The notes beneath the pieces are model-generated. The model saw only the letters and a list, made by a program, of their open reading frames with translations. It did not search any database and was not told the origin of the DNA. Positions 8,963 through 16,858 of a DNA stretch of 64,000 nt are shown here, in pieces. Location of the stretch: NCBI GenBank assembly GCA_017543595.1, contig JAFYFU010000049.1, positions 1-64,000 on the forward strand, written 5' to 3'. Each line of letters starts with the position of its first letter. Position 1 is the first letter of the stretch. This stretch comes from Ruminococcus sp. (GTDB lineage: Bacteria > Bacillota > Clostridia > Oscillospirales > Ruminococcaceae). Position numbers and translations under genes: made by a program.

Positions 8963-9060
8963 TATTTAAAATCGTCAGATTTGTGCTTTTTAGGCTTGTC
9001 ATTTCGTTCACTCCGCTTTGCTCCGTTCACTTTCATGACAAGGCACAAATCTTCCTCTTA
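8963..9060 (-). repeat. Nested-hairpin repeat R3b, tandem with R3a
   Basis: Outer arms GATTTGTGC (8978-8986) and GCACAAATC (9043-9051); inner arms CTTGTCAT (8995-9002) and ATGACAAG (9035-9042). It is flanked by TATTTAAAATCGTCA and TTCCTCTTA as in copies R2, R5 and R6. Confidence 0.85.
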
Positions 9061-9071
9061 TTACTCATTAA

Positions 9072-9992
9072 TTACGTTATTTTCCTGCCCTTTGTGGGTT
9101 TTCTTTTTTCCATAGGCTGTTCCTTGCCGCCCATATCCTTGAAAACAGCTTCTTCTTCAAGGTCATAATCTCCCGTAAGTTCGGGGTTTATCTCGCCCAT
9201 ACTTTCATAATAGGGATTTATTACATATTTCTGAATTGCGGGGTAGCTGTTGAAACACACGATAAACCATAACTGAGCCGCAGGCACAAAAGGCGTTATG
9301 AACATGAAAAGTGCAGGCATATAGAGAAAAACAAAAAACATAACCACTAAATTAACAAGATATATTATAAGTGTCAGGACATTTGTTTTCATGGCTATAA
9401 AGCTCAGGGCGAATGAATTTTTGATTAAATTTTTCAGCGAAAGGTCTGTTGCAATCATCATGAGATAAATATAAAAATTCATCATCATGACAACAAACGC
9501 AAGGCTGAAAGTTATTATCATGGGAATATACATGAGTTTTGTGTTGAACTGCTCCGCAAGTCCCGGATATACATAATACGAGGAAAACACAGATGCACCG
9601 ACTACTGTATCAATTATCCCGACAACAAGTGCCTTTTTGAAATTTACTTTAAATGCCCTGAAAAAATCCCTGACAATGAAAGTATGTTTTTCAAGAACAA
9701 AGCTCCTCATTATTTTTGTCATTCCTGCCGTTGCAGGTCCTATTGTTGCGGTAAACACAAGAAGCATGGCAATTATAATTGCCGTTACAATGCGCCCGTT
9801 TTTTATAAAACTCAAAGCAACAAACGAAATGACTGCGGGCAGGAAGAATATGAAATAAAGCATATTCACGCCGAACAACAGCCAGAATTTCCTGAAAAAT
9901 ATTTCAAAAAACAAGGCTATGCCCTTTTTCTTGGGGGCATTTTTTGCTATTCCCGTTCCTGCGCTTTCGTAATCTCTGCTGAAAAAGCCCAA
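9072..9992 (-). CDS. YesL-like DUF624 membrane protein
   Basis: A 306-residue protein with about six hydrophobic segments between residues 30 and 235 and a charged C-terminal tail. It matches the DUF624/YesL family, commonly seen near carbohydrate-use genes but of unknown biochemical function. The start is TTG (CAA at 9990-9992 on the plus strand) with GGAGG ten bases upstream; no in-frame ATG occurs near it. It lies 19 bases downstream of the SpoIIM-like gene and probably shares its transcript. Confidence 0.75.
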   Translation of the reverse strand: MGFFSRDYESAGTGIAKNAPKKKGIALFFEIFFRKFWLLFGVNMLYFIFFLPAVISFVALSFIKNGRIVTAIIIAMLLVFTATIGPATAGMTKIMRSFVLEKHTFIVRDFFRAFKVNFKKALVVGIIDTVVGASVFSSYYVYPGLAEQFNTKLMYIPMIITFSLAFVVMMMNFYIYLMMIATDLSLKNLIKNSFALSFIAMKTNVLTLIIYLVNLVVMFFVFLYMPALFMFITPFVPAAQLWFIVCFNSYPAIQKYVINPYYESMGEINPELTGDYDLEEEAVFKDMGGKEQPMEKRKPTKGRKIT

Positions 9993-10011
9993 TTTTTAAC
10001 TACCTCCGATT

Positions 10012-10596
10012 TTAAACAAGTTTCGCAAATATGTAATTCATTAAAGAATCCGCAGCCGAAATTACTGCGGATACAGCGAGTATCACCGCAAATTTAATGC
10101 AGTAAAGGCGGAAAAACTTTTTTTCGGGAGATTCTCCCCTGCCCGTTATACATCTCAATATAGTGCATGATGAGCGCATAAGTTCCCTGACGGCAAGCAT
10201 TGAAACAAATACAACGCTTAAAGCCTTTGGCAAAAGCAATATTATAACCGCAGGAATTGCACCGAATCCCATTTCACAATACATCATTGATACGGATATC
10301 CCTATACCGAACCCCCTGTATATCAGCATTAAAACGCCGAAAGGCTGTCCGAACACGAATAAGCCCGTTACAAATGCCGTCACCGCAAACAAGGCGAGTG
10401 ATACAAATGTATTCATGAAAACGTCAAAAAGCGTGTTTCCGCTGTACACGGGAGAAAAATACTGATGCAGTACAGGTTTGTCGCCTGCCCCGAAATTCAG
10501 AGAACCGACAACTATTCCGACAATTACCGCAAGTATCATCAGAAAAACTCCCGTGTTTTTCTTTTTTGTAAAATCTTTATATTTTTCATGCATCAT
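10012..10596 (-). CDS. SpoIIM-family membrane protein
   Basis: A 194-residue protein with five or six hydrophobic segments. The conserved central run (GLFVFGQPFGVLMLIYRGFG) is typical of the stage II sporulation protein M family. In Bacillus SpoIIM works with SpoIID/SpoIIP in engulfment, but many non-sporulating Firmicutes keep homologues. It lies between proC and the DUF624 gene, all on the minus strand. Two ATGs are adjacent; the first, with AAGGA about ten bases upstream, is used here. Confidence 0.75.
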   Translation of the reverse strand: MMHEKYKDFTKKKNTGVFLMILAVIVGIVVGSLNFGAGDKPVLHQYFSPVYSGNTLFDVFMNTFVSLALFAVTAFVTGLFVFGQPFGVLMLIYRGFGIGISVSMMYCEMGFGAIPAVIILLLPKALSVVFVSMLAVRELMRSSCTILRCITGRGESPEKKFFRLYCIKFAVILAVSAVISAADSLMNYIFAKLV

Positions 10597-10661
10597 TCTT
10601 AATCAGTCCTTCAATAAAATTATACTGATAAAGAATATGGGACAAGTCAAAAAAATATGAC

Positions 10662-11462
10662 TTATTTTGATAATTCGTAAGCCCTTTTCGTACAGCTTTC
10701 ACAGCAGTTTTTCACGGTCTGCGTGAGATTTCCCTCATAAAGTCTGTCAAGTCCCGCAAGAGTTGTTCCCCCCGGAGAAGATACCATTTTTATAAGTTCG
10801 TCAATGCTGTAACCCGAATCGGTTATCATTTTTGCAGAACCAATCAAACTTTTTGCAAAAAGTTCCGTTGCCGCATTTTTGTCAATTCCCACTAATTCCG
10901 CATAGTCAATAAATCCCTTTGCGAAAAGGTAAATAAACGCAGGGCTGCTGCCGTTTATTGCGATTATCTCTTTCATTTTGTCCTTGGAAATAACTTCCGC
11001 CTTTCCGCATGAACGGAAAACATCAAGAATCAAATTAAATTCCTCATCGGTAACTTTTTCGTTTCTTGAAAGTGCAGATGCACCCTCACCCACAAGCAAA
11101 GGCGTATTCGGCATTACAAGGATAACTTTTGCATCGGGAACGGTTTTCTTTGCGACAAATTCGTCTGTGATTCCTGCGGCTATCGAAACAAAAACCTTTT
11201 CGGAATCCGCCGAAACAGCACATTTTTCAAGCACTCCCTCGATAATCTGAGGCTTTACGGCAAGGAAAACAAACTTGCATTTTTCCGTGAGTTCAGCCTC
11301 ACTGTTACAGGGCTTTACACCGCAGTCCGCAAGTCTCTCAACGTTTTCGCTTTTGGGGTCGAAAGCATAAAGCTGAACATTCTCAACATTTGCACTTATG
11401 CCTTTCATAATGGCAGTACCCATATTGCCCGCACCTATGAAACCGATATTTACTTTTTCCAT
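10662..11462 (-). CDS. proC: Pyrroline-5-carboxylate reductase
   Basis: Cytoplasmic NAD(P)H-dependent enzyme that makes the last step of proline synthesis. The 266-residue protein has the N-terminal Rossmann motif GFIGAGNMG (residues 8-16). The family C-terminal signature SSPGGTTLAGL is also present. Length is normal. It is expressed from its own consensus promoter, divergent from a radical SAM gene, and may read into spoIIM 65 bases downstream. Confidence 0.95.
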   Translation of the reverse strand: MEKVNIGFIGAGNMGTAIMKGISANVENVQLYAFDPKSENVERLADCGVKPCNSEAELTEKCKFVFLAVKPQIIEGVLEKCAVSADSEKVFVSIAAGITDEFVAKKTVPDAKVILVMPNTPLLVGEGASALSRNEKVTDEEFNLILDVFRSCGKAEVISKDKMKEIIAINGSSPAFIYLFAKGFIDYAELVGIDKNAATELFAKSLIGSAKMITDSGYSIDELIKMVSSPGGTTLAGLDRLYEGNLTQTVKNCCESCTKRAYELSK

Positions 11463-11501
11463 AATATCACTCCTGAAAATAAAAAATAGAATAACAAAGA
11501 T

Positions 11502-11530
11502 ATTATACTACATTTTCCACAAAAAAGCAA
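11502..11530 (-). promoter_or_regulatory. Promoter of proC
   Basis: Minus strand: TTGCTT (11525-11530), a 17-bp spacer, TATAAT (11502-11507). Confidence 0.7.
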
Positions 11531-11570
11531 GTGAAAATTCTGTGATATTCACAATAAATTTTTCCGTATA

Positions 11571-11599
11571 TTGACATTTGAAATAAAATAATATATAAT
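11571..11599 (+). promoter_or_regulatory. Promoter of the radical SAM gene
   Basis: TTGACA (11571-11576), 17-bp spacer, TATAAT (11594-11599): perfect consensus. Confidence 0.85.
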
Positions 11600-11670
11600 A
11601 TTGCTGTCTGTAAATTGGAAATTTTTATGAAGATAGTAAAATTATATTGATTGGCAGGAATCAGATAAAT

Positions 11671-12564
11671 ATGAGTAATTATTTTAACTGTTCGCTCTGC
11701 CCCAGAATGTGCCGTGTGAACAGATACGAAACAACGGGCTTTTGCGGTATGGGTGCGGAAATCACCGCCGCAAAAGCTTTCCTCCACCAGTGGGAAGAAC
11801 CCTGTATTTCGGTAAAAAGCGGTGCAGGGACGGTATTTTTTTCGGGCTGTAATCTGCGGTGCTGTTACTGTCAGAATAATATTATCAGCAGTCAGAATTT
11901 CGGGAAAAATATATCCGTTGAAAGACTTGCCGAAATTTTTCTTGAATTGCAGGGAAAAAATGCCGATAATATCGAACTTGTCACGCCCACGCATTTTGTC
12001 CCCGATATTATAAAGGCTCTTGATTTGGTTAAAAATAAAATAAATATCCCCGTGATTTACAATTCAAGCGGTTATGAACTCTGCGAAACGATTGATATGC
12101 TTGACGGATATATTGACGTTTATCTGCCTGATTTGAAATATTTTTCCCCTGAAATTTCGGGGAAATATTCCCGTGCGGAGAATTATTTTGAATATGCCTC
12201 AAAAGCTGTTACAAGAATGACCGAACAGGTTGGAAAGCTGAAATTTGACGAAAACGGGAAAATCCTGAAAGGCACGATAATAAGGCATTTAGTCCTTCCC
12301 ACCTGCCGTCACGACAGCATGAAAATTCTCAATTGGATAAGCGAAAATCTTGACCCTGAAAAATATTTAATCAGTATCATGAATCAGTACACGCCTTTTG
12401 ATTTTATCCCCGAAAAATTCAAAGAATTGAAAAGAAATTTAACTAAAATGGAGTACAACAGCGTTGTGAATCATGCGGCTGAACTCGGAATAAAAGGCTA
12501 CACGCAGGAAAAATCCTCCGCAAGCGAAAAATACACCCCTGATTTTGACCTTTCGGGAATTTAA
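11671..12564 (+). CDS. Radical SAM protein, PflX/COG1313 type
   Basis: Radical S-adenosylmethionine enzyme similar to pyruvate formate-lyase activating proteins. The CxxxCxxC cluster motif is in SGCNLRCCYCQN (around residues 61-72). An N-terminal Cys-rich stretch, NCSLCPRMCRV, precedes it, as in the COG1313 group whose target is unknown. No glycyl radical enzyme is adjacent, so a partner cannot be named. The ATG at 11671 gives 297 residues. An in-frame TTG at 11647 would add eight, and Shine-Dalgarno spacing does not clearly decide between them. Confidence 0.82.
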   Translation: MSNYFNCSLCPRMCRVNRYETTGFCGMGAEITAAKAFLHQWEEPCISVKSGAGTVFFSGCNLRCCYCQNNIISSQNFGKNISVERLAEIFLELQGKNADNIELVTPTHFVPDIIKALDLVKNKINIPVIYNSSGYELCETIDMLDGYIDVYLPDLKYFSPEISGKYSRAENYFEYASKAVTRMTEQVGKLKFDENGKILKGTIIRHLVLPTCRHDSMKILNWISENLDPEKYLISIMNQYTPFDFIPEKFKELKRNLTKMEYNSVVNHAAELGIKGYTQEKSSASEKYTPDFDLSGI

Positions 12565-12590
12565 CTCTCTCTTTTGAGGGAGTTTTTTTG
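12563..12590 (+). terminator. Terminator after the radical SAM gene
   Basis: AACTCTCTC, loop TTTT, GAGGGAGTT with one T-G wobble, then seven Ts; it begins within the stop codon. Confidence 0.85.
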
Positions 12591-12695
12591 TTGCACTTAT
12601 ATAACAAATTATTATTAATTTTAAATAAATTTTATATAAATTTTTCCTTATTTTTATATATTTTTAAGAAATATAATTTTACTGCCTTAAAATCC

Positions 12696-12724
12696 TTGAC
12701 AACTGTCAAAATTAATATTATAAT
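12696..12724 (+). promoter_or_regulatory. Promoter of the DUF2325 gene
   Basis: TTGACA (12696-12701), 17-bp spacer, TATAAT (12719-12724). The -35 box is part of an inverted repeat, TTGACA-AC-TGTCAA. Confidence 0.8.
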
Positions 12725-12737
12725 AATAAAAAAATAA

Positions 12738-12753
12738 GTTAGTTATAACTAAC
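12738..12753 (+). promoter_or_regulatory. Perfect 16-bp palindrome at the transcription start region
   Basis: GTTAGTTATAACTAAC lies 14 bases after the -10 box and 48 bases before the DUF2325 start. Its position is that of a repressor operator. The half site resembles DtxR/IdeR-type boxes, but no regulator gene is near, so identity is unknown. Confidence 0.5.
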
Positions 12754-12800
12754 GATTATATTAAGTTATAGAAAAATCCAATAACAGGAAGTGTTTAATT

Positions 12801-13088
12801 ATGAGTATAGTTATAGTAGGCGGTAATGACTGCATGATAAGGAAATACAAGGAAATCTGTCAGGAATACAAATGCGATGCAAAAATTTTCACGCATATGA
12901 AAACCGATTTGAAGCGACAAATAGGCTCTCCCGACTTGCTTGTGCTTTTTACGGGTACTATGTCGCACAAAATGGCAAGGTGTGCCGTAAGTGAAACAAA
13001 GGGACTTAAAACCAAAATAGAACGCTCACATTCAAGTTCTGCATCTGCGCTGAAAAATATACTGCAAACCCATATAAGTATGGCTTGA
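12801..13088 (+). CDS. DUF2325 family protein
   Basis: Small cytoplasmic protein of 95 residues beginning MSIVIVGGND, with the family pattern DLLVLFTGTMSHKM in the middle and a Ser/Ala-rich C-terminal part. DUF2325 proteins are widespread in Firmicutes and have no assigned reaction. It is a monocistronic gene with a consensus promoter and a perfect palindrome between promoter and start, so it is probably regulated. The next gene has its own -10 element. Confidence 0.75.
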   Translation: MSIVIVGGNDCMIRKYKEICQEYKCDAKIFTHMKTDLKRQIGSPDLLVLFTGTMSHKMARCAVSETKGLKTKIERSHSSSASALKNILQTHISMA

Positions 13089-13241
13089 ATCTTTGATTAA
13101 AACAAATAATTTCAAAAAATTTCGGAAAAATTTAAAAAACCCCTTTTAAAATGAAAAAAAATATGTTATAATGTCTTTACAGATAAAAAAACATCAGAAA
13201 ATGTCAGATTATGTTTTCTGTCATTATAAAAGGAGTACGAA

Positions 13242-14630
13242 ATGAAGAAAATTATTGCAGTTCTTATGACAGTATTTGTAATACTGCCCTTTATTAAGCC
13301 CATTCCGTCAAAAGCCCTGAATTTCTCAATCAAAACCCCTTTAAGCAGTGAATCGGCTATGCTGATAAACATGAACAACAAAACAGTTATTCATGAAAAA
13401 AATCCCGACACAAAACAAATGCCCGGACAGCTTGTAAATATAATGGTTGCCGTTGTTATCCTCGAAAACTGCACGAATTTCAATGAGGAACTTACCATTC
13501 ACGAAAGCCTGTACGAAGATTTGTATGAAACGCAGTACGCTCAGGATTTGAGATATATTGACGTTGTTGAAAATGACGTTCTGAATGTGACGGATTTGCT
13601 TACCGCCATGATGCTTACTTCTTCGGTGGAAGCAACAATGACACTTGTAAACCGTTTCGGAAACGGCAAAACTGCGGATTTTGTAAAAATGATGAACGAC
13701 AAGGCGCAGGAACTCGGCATGACTTCAACGCATTTCACCAACCCTACGGGACTTTATGACGAAAATCAGTACACTACCGCAAGGGATATGGCTACCCTTA
13801 CAATGTATGCGCTGACCGTTCCGCATTTTGATGAAATCTCCTGCCCCTTTGAATATAACCCCACAGTCCCCAATCTTAAAACACATGAGAATCACGCAAG
13901 CTGGAAATGGCAGCACTCAAACGCAATGCTTGACCCCGACAGCGAATTTTACTACGCAGGCGCAAGAGGTATAAAAACCGCCTCCCTTGACGTTGTGGGA
14001 AGAAATATTGTGACTATGGCAAGCAAGGACGGAAGCACCTACCTTGCAATACTTCTGAAAGCACCTTTTAATGATGCCCAAGGAAATCTCATGTTCTTCA
14101 ATTTTGAAGATGCGGAATATCTTTTCAACTGGGCATTCAATCATTTCTCATATCAGACAGTTCTTGCGGATACCGCAGAACTCGGAGAAATTCCCGTTGA
14201 ACTCGCCGAAGGAAATGACTACGTTCTCGCAAAGCCAAAAAATGAAGTGTCTATTCTCTGGTATGACGAGGTTGATATTTCAACAATAAACAAAAGCAAT
14301 ATAGTCTGGTACTATGACAAATTAAATGCCCCTGTAAACAAGGGCGATGTCCTCGGAGAAGTAACTCTGACATATTCGGGAGAAGTTCTGACAACCGTTG
14401 AGCTTGTCGCAGTTTCAGATGTAAACAAATCTTTTCTTAAATATAATGCCTATGCAATAACGATGTTCCCAAAATCAAGCTGGTTCAAAAATGCATTTAT
14501 GATATCGTTCCTGCTGTGTGCACTTTATATAATAGTCTGCATATATTCATGGGTGGTATTCAAAAACAAACAGAAACCTATAAAGCCGAAATATGCAGTC
14601 CCGAAAGTAAACAAGAAAACAAAAAAATAA
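13242..14630 (+). CDS. PBP5-type D-Ala-D-Ala carboxypeptidase homologue lacking catalytic motifs
   Basis: A 462-residue membrane protein with an N-terminal signal peptide, a peptidase S11 fold (about 30-300), a PBP5 C-terminal beta domain and a C-terminal transmembrane helix (about 422-446). The fold is clear from stretches such as MTSTHFTNPTGLYDENQYTT. All three active-site motifs are changed: SxxK is Q63-L-V-N66, SxN is S128-V-E130, and KTG is K245-T-A247. Acyl-enzyme chemistry is therefore not expected, and a binding, scaffolding or regulatory role is inferred. The reading frame is intact and has a good Shine-Dalgarno (AAAGGAG), so it is not a decayed pseudogene. It precedes a wall amidase. 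Confidence 0.85.
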   Translation: MKKIIAVLMTVFVILPFIKPIPSKALNFSIKTPLSSESAMLINMNNKTVIHEKNPDTKQMPGQLVNIMVAVVILENCTNFNEELTIHESLYEDLYETQYAQDLRYIDVVENDVLNVTDLLTAMMLTSSVEATMTLVNRFGNGKTADFVKMMNDKAQELGMTSTHFTNPTGLYDENQYTTARDMATLTMYALTVPHFDEISCPFEYNPTVPNLKTHENHASWKWQHSNAMLDPDSEFYYAGARGIKTASLDVVGRNIVTMASKDGSTYLAILLKAPFNDAQGNLMFFNFEDAEYLFNWAFNHFSYQTVLADTAELGEIPVELAEGNDYVLAKPKNEVSILWYDEVDISTINKSNIVWYYDKLNAPVNKGDVLGEVTLTYSGEVLTTVELVAVSDVNKSFLKYNAYAITMFPKSSWFKNAFMISFLLCALYIIVCIYSWVVFKNKQKPIKPKYAVPKVNKKTKK

Positions 14631-14640
14631 CAAAAATTAA

Positions 14641-14697
14641 CCTTTCAGCGTATAATAACATTGAGGAAATCCTCAATTCGCTGAAAGGAATTTTTTT
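14641..14697 (+). promoter_or_regulatory. Nested hairpin enclosing the amidase Shine-Dalgarno
   Basis: Outer stem CCTTTCAGCG (14641-14650) pairs with CGCTGAAAGG (14679-14688). An inner stem TTGAGGA/TCCTCAA (14661-14676) sits in the loop, and seven Ts (14691-14697) run into the ATG. The right outer arm contains AAAGG of the amidase ribosome-binding site, so the structure can act as terminator and can also hide the site. Confidence 0.7.
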
Positions 14698-15435
14698 ATG
14701 CCAAAGATATTTTTAAGTCCGTCCACTCAGGAATGGAATGAATATGCAACAGACGGCAACGAAGAATTATATATGAATCTCCTTGCCGACAGAATAGAAC
14801 CTTATCTCCGCTCATCAGGAATTACATTCGTAAGAAATGACCCCGAAAGAAATGTTCAGGGTGCTATAAATGATTCAAATGCAGGGAATTATGACGTACA
14901 CCTTGCACTTCATTCAAATGCAGCCCCCGAAAACTTGGCAGGGAAATTAAGGGGAATAGATATATATTTCGCTCCGAAAAGCCAACAAAGCGAAAAACTT
15001 GCGAATATTATCGCAAATAATCTGAAAAGCATATATCCCCTGCCCGACAAAGTAAGGGCTGTTCCTACCTATTCCCTCGGAGAAGTTCTCAATACAAAAG
15101 CCGTAGCCGTATTATGCGAAATAGGTTATCACGACAATTTCGCAGATGAGGCATGGCTGAAAAACAACCTTGAAATTATAGCCTCAAATATAGTGCGTTC
15201 GCTGTGCGATTATTTCGGAATACCCTTTATAAAGCCCTCGGCGGTTCGCTGGGGAACAGTCGTAACAGACGGTTCAGGGCTTAATATCCGTGCCTATCCG
15301 TCACTTTCGGGAAGAATTATAACTTCCGTACCGAACGGCACAAGCATTATGATAAGCGGTCAGACAGACGGCTGGTATGTAGTCGGATACAATCAGATTG
15401 TAGGCTATGCAAGCAGTGAATTTATAATAATTTAA
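14698..15435 (+). CDS. N-acetylmuramoyl-L-alanine amidase with C-terminal SH3 domain
   Basis: A 245-residue protein with an amidase_3 domain (about 1-180) that cleaves the amide between muramic acid and the stem peptide, followed by a bacterial SH3 domain (about 185-245) for wall binding. The motifs LALHSNA (zinc ligand His) and LCEIGYHDN (catalytic Glu) are present; the opening IFLSPSTQEW is typical of the group. There is no signal peptide. Release could need lysis, a holin or a non-classical route, as in phage-type lysins, but no phage genes adjoin it. Its Shine-Dalgarno lies within a strong hairpin. Confidence 0.85.
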   Translation: MPKIFLSPSTQEWNEYATDGNEELYMNLLADRIEPYLRSSGITFVRNDPERNVQGAINDSNAGNYDVHLALHSNAAPENLAGKLRGIDIYFAPKSQQSEKLANIIANNLKSIYPLPDKVRAVPTYSLGEVLNTKAVAVLCEIGYHDNFADEAWLKNNLEIIASNIVRSLCDYFGIPFIKPSAVRWGTVVTDGSGLNIRAYPSLSGRIITSVPNGTSIMISGQTDGWYVVGYNQIVGYASSEFIII

Positions 15436-15466
15436 ATTATTATAAAGTTTAAGTAGAATTAAAAAA

Positions 15467-15567
15467 GGGGGGCTTGGGGGGAAAATTGCGCCCTTGACAC
15501 AATGAACGAAAAAATCTTTGATTTTTGAGTGAATGTGTCAAGCCACGAAAGGCGCAATTTGCCCCCC
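15467..15567 (+). repeat. Nested-hairpin repeat R4 (G-run type, variant loop)
   Basis: GGGGGG-CTT-GGGGGG (15467-15481) can pair with CCCCCC (15562-15567). AAATTGCGC (15483-15491) pairs with GCGCAATTT (15552-15560), and CTTGACAC (15493-15500) with GTGTCAAG (15535-15542). The loop contains AATGAACGAAAAAATC rather than the GC-rich loop of the other copies. It lies between the convergent amidase and pfk genes. Confidence 0.85.
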
Positions 15568-15626
15568 ATTATAAATAATAAATCAAGAACACGCTTGATT
15601 AAGATATTATATTTTTATTTAATTTA

Positions 15627-16709
15627 TCAGTCTCCGAAAGAAACTCCGATATCACGGGCAGCTATTACAAGATGATTGTCCGTATCGACAAATTTTGTCT
15701 TTCCTGCAACGTCTTTCAAGTCGTTTGAAGTGATTTTATTTCCGATTTTTGCAACAGTCCTGCCGTATTTCTCTTTTGCGATAAGATAAGCCGCATGAAC
15801 TCCGAACTGTGTTGAAAGAACTCTGTCATATGCGCTCGGTGCGCCGCCTCTGAGCATATGTCCCGGAACGCAGACTCTTGCTTCCATGCCTGTATTAGCC
15901 TGAATCTGTGTGGCTATACGGCTTGTGGCTGTGACAATTCCTGCCTCCTGACGTTTCTTTGCACGTTCTTTCTTTTTCATTTTAGCTTCATTTATGTCAA
16001 ATGCACCTTCTGCAACTGCAAGTATTGAGAAAGTTTTTCCCGATGCACTTCTTGCCATTACAGATTCACAAACCTTGTCTATATCATAGGGGATTTCGGG
16101 GATAATTATAACGTCCGCACCGCCTGCAATTCCTGCGTTGAGAGTGAGCCAGCCTGCTTTGTTTCCCATGATTTCGCAGACAAGTATTCTCGAATGGCTT
16201 GCGGCTGTCGTGTGAAGTCTGTCAATTACATCGGTTGCAATGTCAACGGCAGTATGAAATCCGAAAGTAACGTCCGTACCGAAAATATCATTGTCAATTG
16301 TTTTGGGAAGTCCGATTACGTTAAGACCCTCATCAGCAAGAAGCTTAGAGGTTTTATGCGTACCGTTTCCGCCGAGAGTGAGCAGACAGTCAAGTTTCTG
16401 TTTTTTGTATGTCTCTCTCATATTTTTAACTTTGTCGATATTATCCTCGCCTATTACCTGCATCATCTTGAACGGCTGACGCTTAGTGCCGAAAATAGTA
16501 CCGCCCTGAGTGAGAATACCCGAAAAAGCTGACGGCGACATATCTTTGCAGAGATTGTTTATAAGTCCGTAGTAGCCGTTTGAAATTCCAACAATTTCGA
16601 TATTGTCCTCGCCGAAACGCTCATAGCAGGCTTTTGCCACACCTCTTATAGTTGCGTTAAGTCCGGGGCAGTCGCCGCCGCTTGTGAGTATGCCTATTCT
16701 TCTTTTCAT
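15627..16709 (-). CDS. pfkA: 6-phosphofructokinase
   Basis: Glycolytic enzyme phosphorylating fructose 6-phosphate, 360 residues from the ATG at 16709, which has GGAGGT upstream. Motifs: GGDCPGLNATIRG at the N-terminus, the substrate loop PKTIDND, and the nucleotide region LGGNGTHKTS. Lys in PKTIDND is typical of PPi-type and of plant/trypanosome-like ATP enzymes, and Asn replaces the Asp of the usual GGDG. Phosphate donor specificity (ATP or PPi) therefore cannot be settled from sequence. A nested-hairpin repeat lies directly upstream of the Shine-Dalgarno. Confidence 0.88.
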   Translation of the reverse strand: MKRRIGILTSGGDCPGLNATIRGVAKACYERFGEDNIEIVGISNGYYGLINNLCKDMSPSAFSGILTQGGTIFGTKRQPFKMMQVIGEDNIDKVKNMRETYKKQKLDCLLTLGGNGTHKTSKLLADEGLNVIGLPKTIDNDIFGTDVTFGFHTAVDIATDVIDRLHTTAASHSRILVCEIMGNKAGWLTLNAGIAGGADVIIIPEIPYDIDKVCESVMARSASGKTFSILAVAEGAFDINEAKMKKKERAKKRQEAGIVTATSRIATQIQANTGMEARVCVPGHMLRGGAPSAYDRVLSTQFGVHAAYLIAKEKYGRTVAKIGNKITSNDLKDVAGKTKFVDTDNHLVIAARDIGVSFGD

Positions 16710-16722
16710 TTTTCTTACCTCC

Positions 16723-16822
16723 ATTTTAAAAATCGTCAGATTTTGCCTTTTGTGGCTTGCACTTTCATTCACTGCGCTAACGCTCCGTTCATTCTCAGTG
16801 CAAGGGCAAAATCTTCCTCTTA
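16723..16822 (-). repeat. Nested-hairpin repeat R5 in the pfkA leader
   Basis: Outer arms GATTTTGCC (16739-16747) and GGCAAAATC (16805-16813), inner arms CTTGCACT (16756-16763) and AGTGCAAG (16797-16804), flanks ATTTTAAAAATCGTCA and TTCCTCTTA. The element ends within a few bases of the pfkA ribosome-binding site. Confidence 0.85.
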
Positions 16823-16858
16823 ATAATTCCGAATTACGCATTCCGTATTCCGAATTTA

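Noticed and set aside
8868..9060. Hairpin repeats as ends of an insertion sequence
   Set aside because: No transposase or remnant lies near any copy, and the arms differ between copies, unlike terminal inverted repeats of one IS.
1809..10596. SpoVB-like and SpoIIM-like genes as proof of sporulation
   Set aside because: Both families persist in non-sporulating Firmicutes and no other sporulation gene is in the window.
14698..15435. Amidase as part of a prophage lysis module
   Set aside because: It lacks a signal peptide like phage endolysins, but no holin, structural or recombinase genes are nearby.
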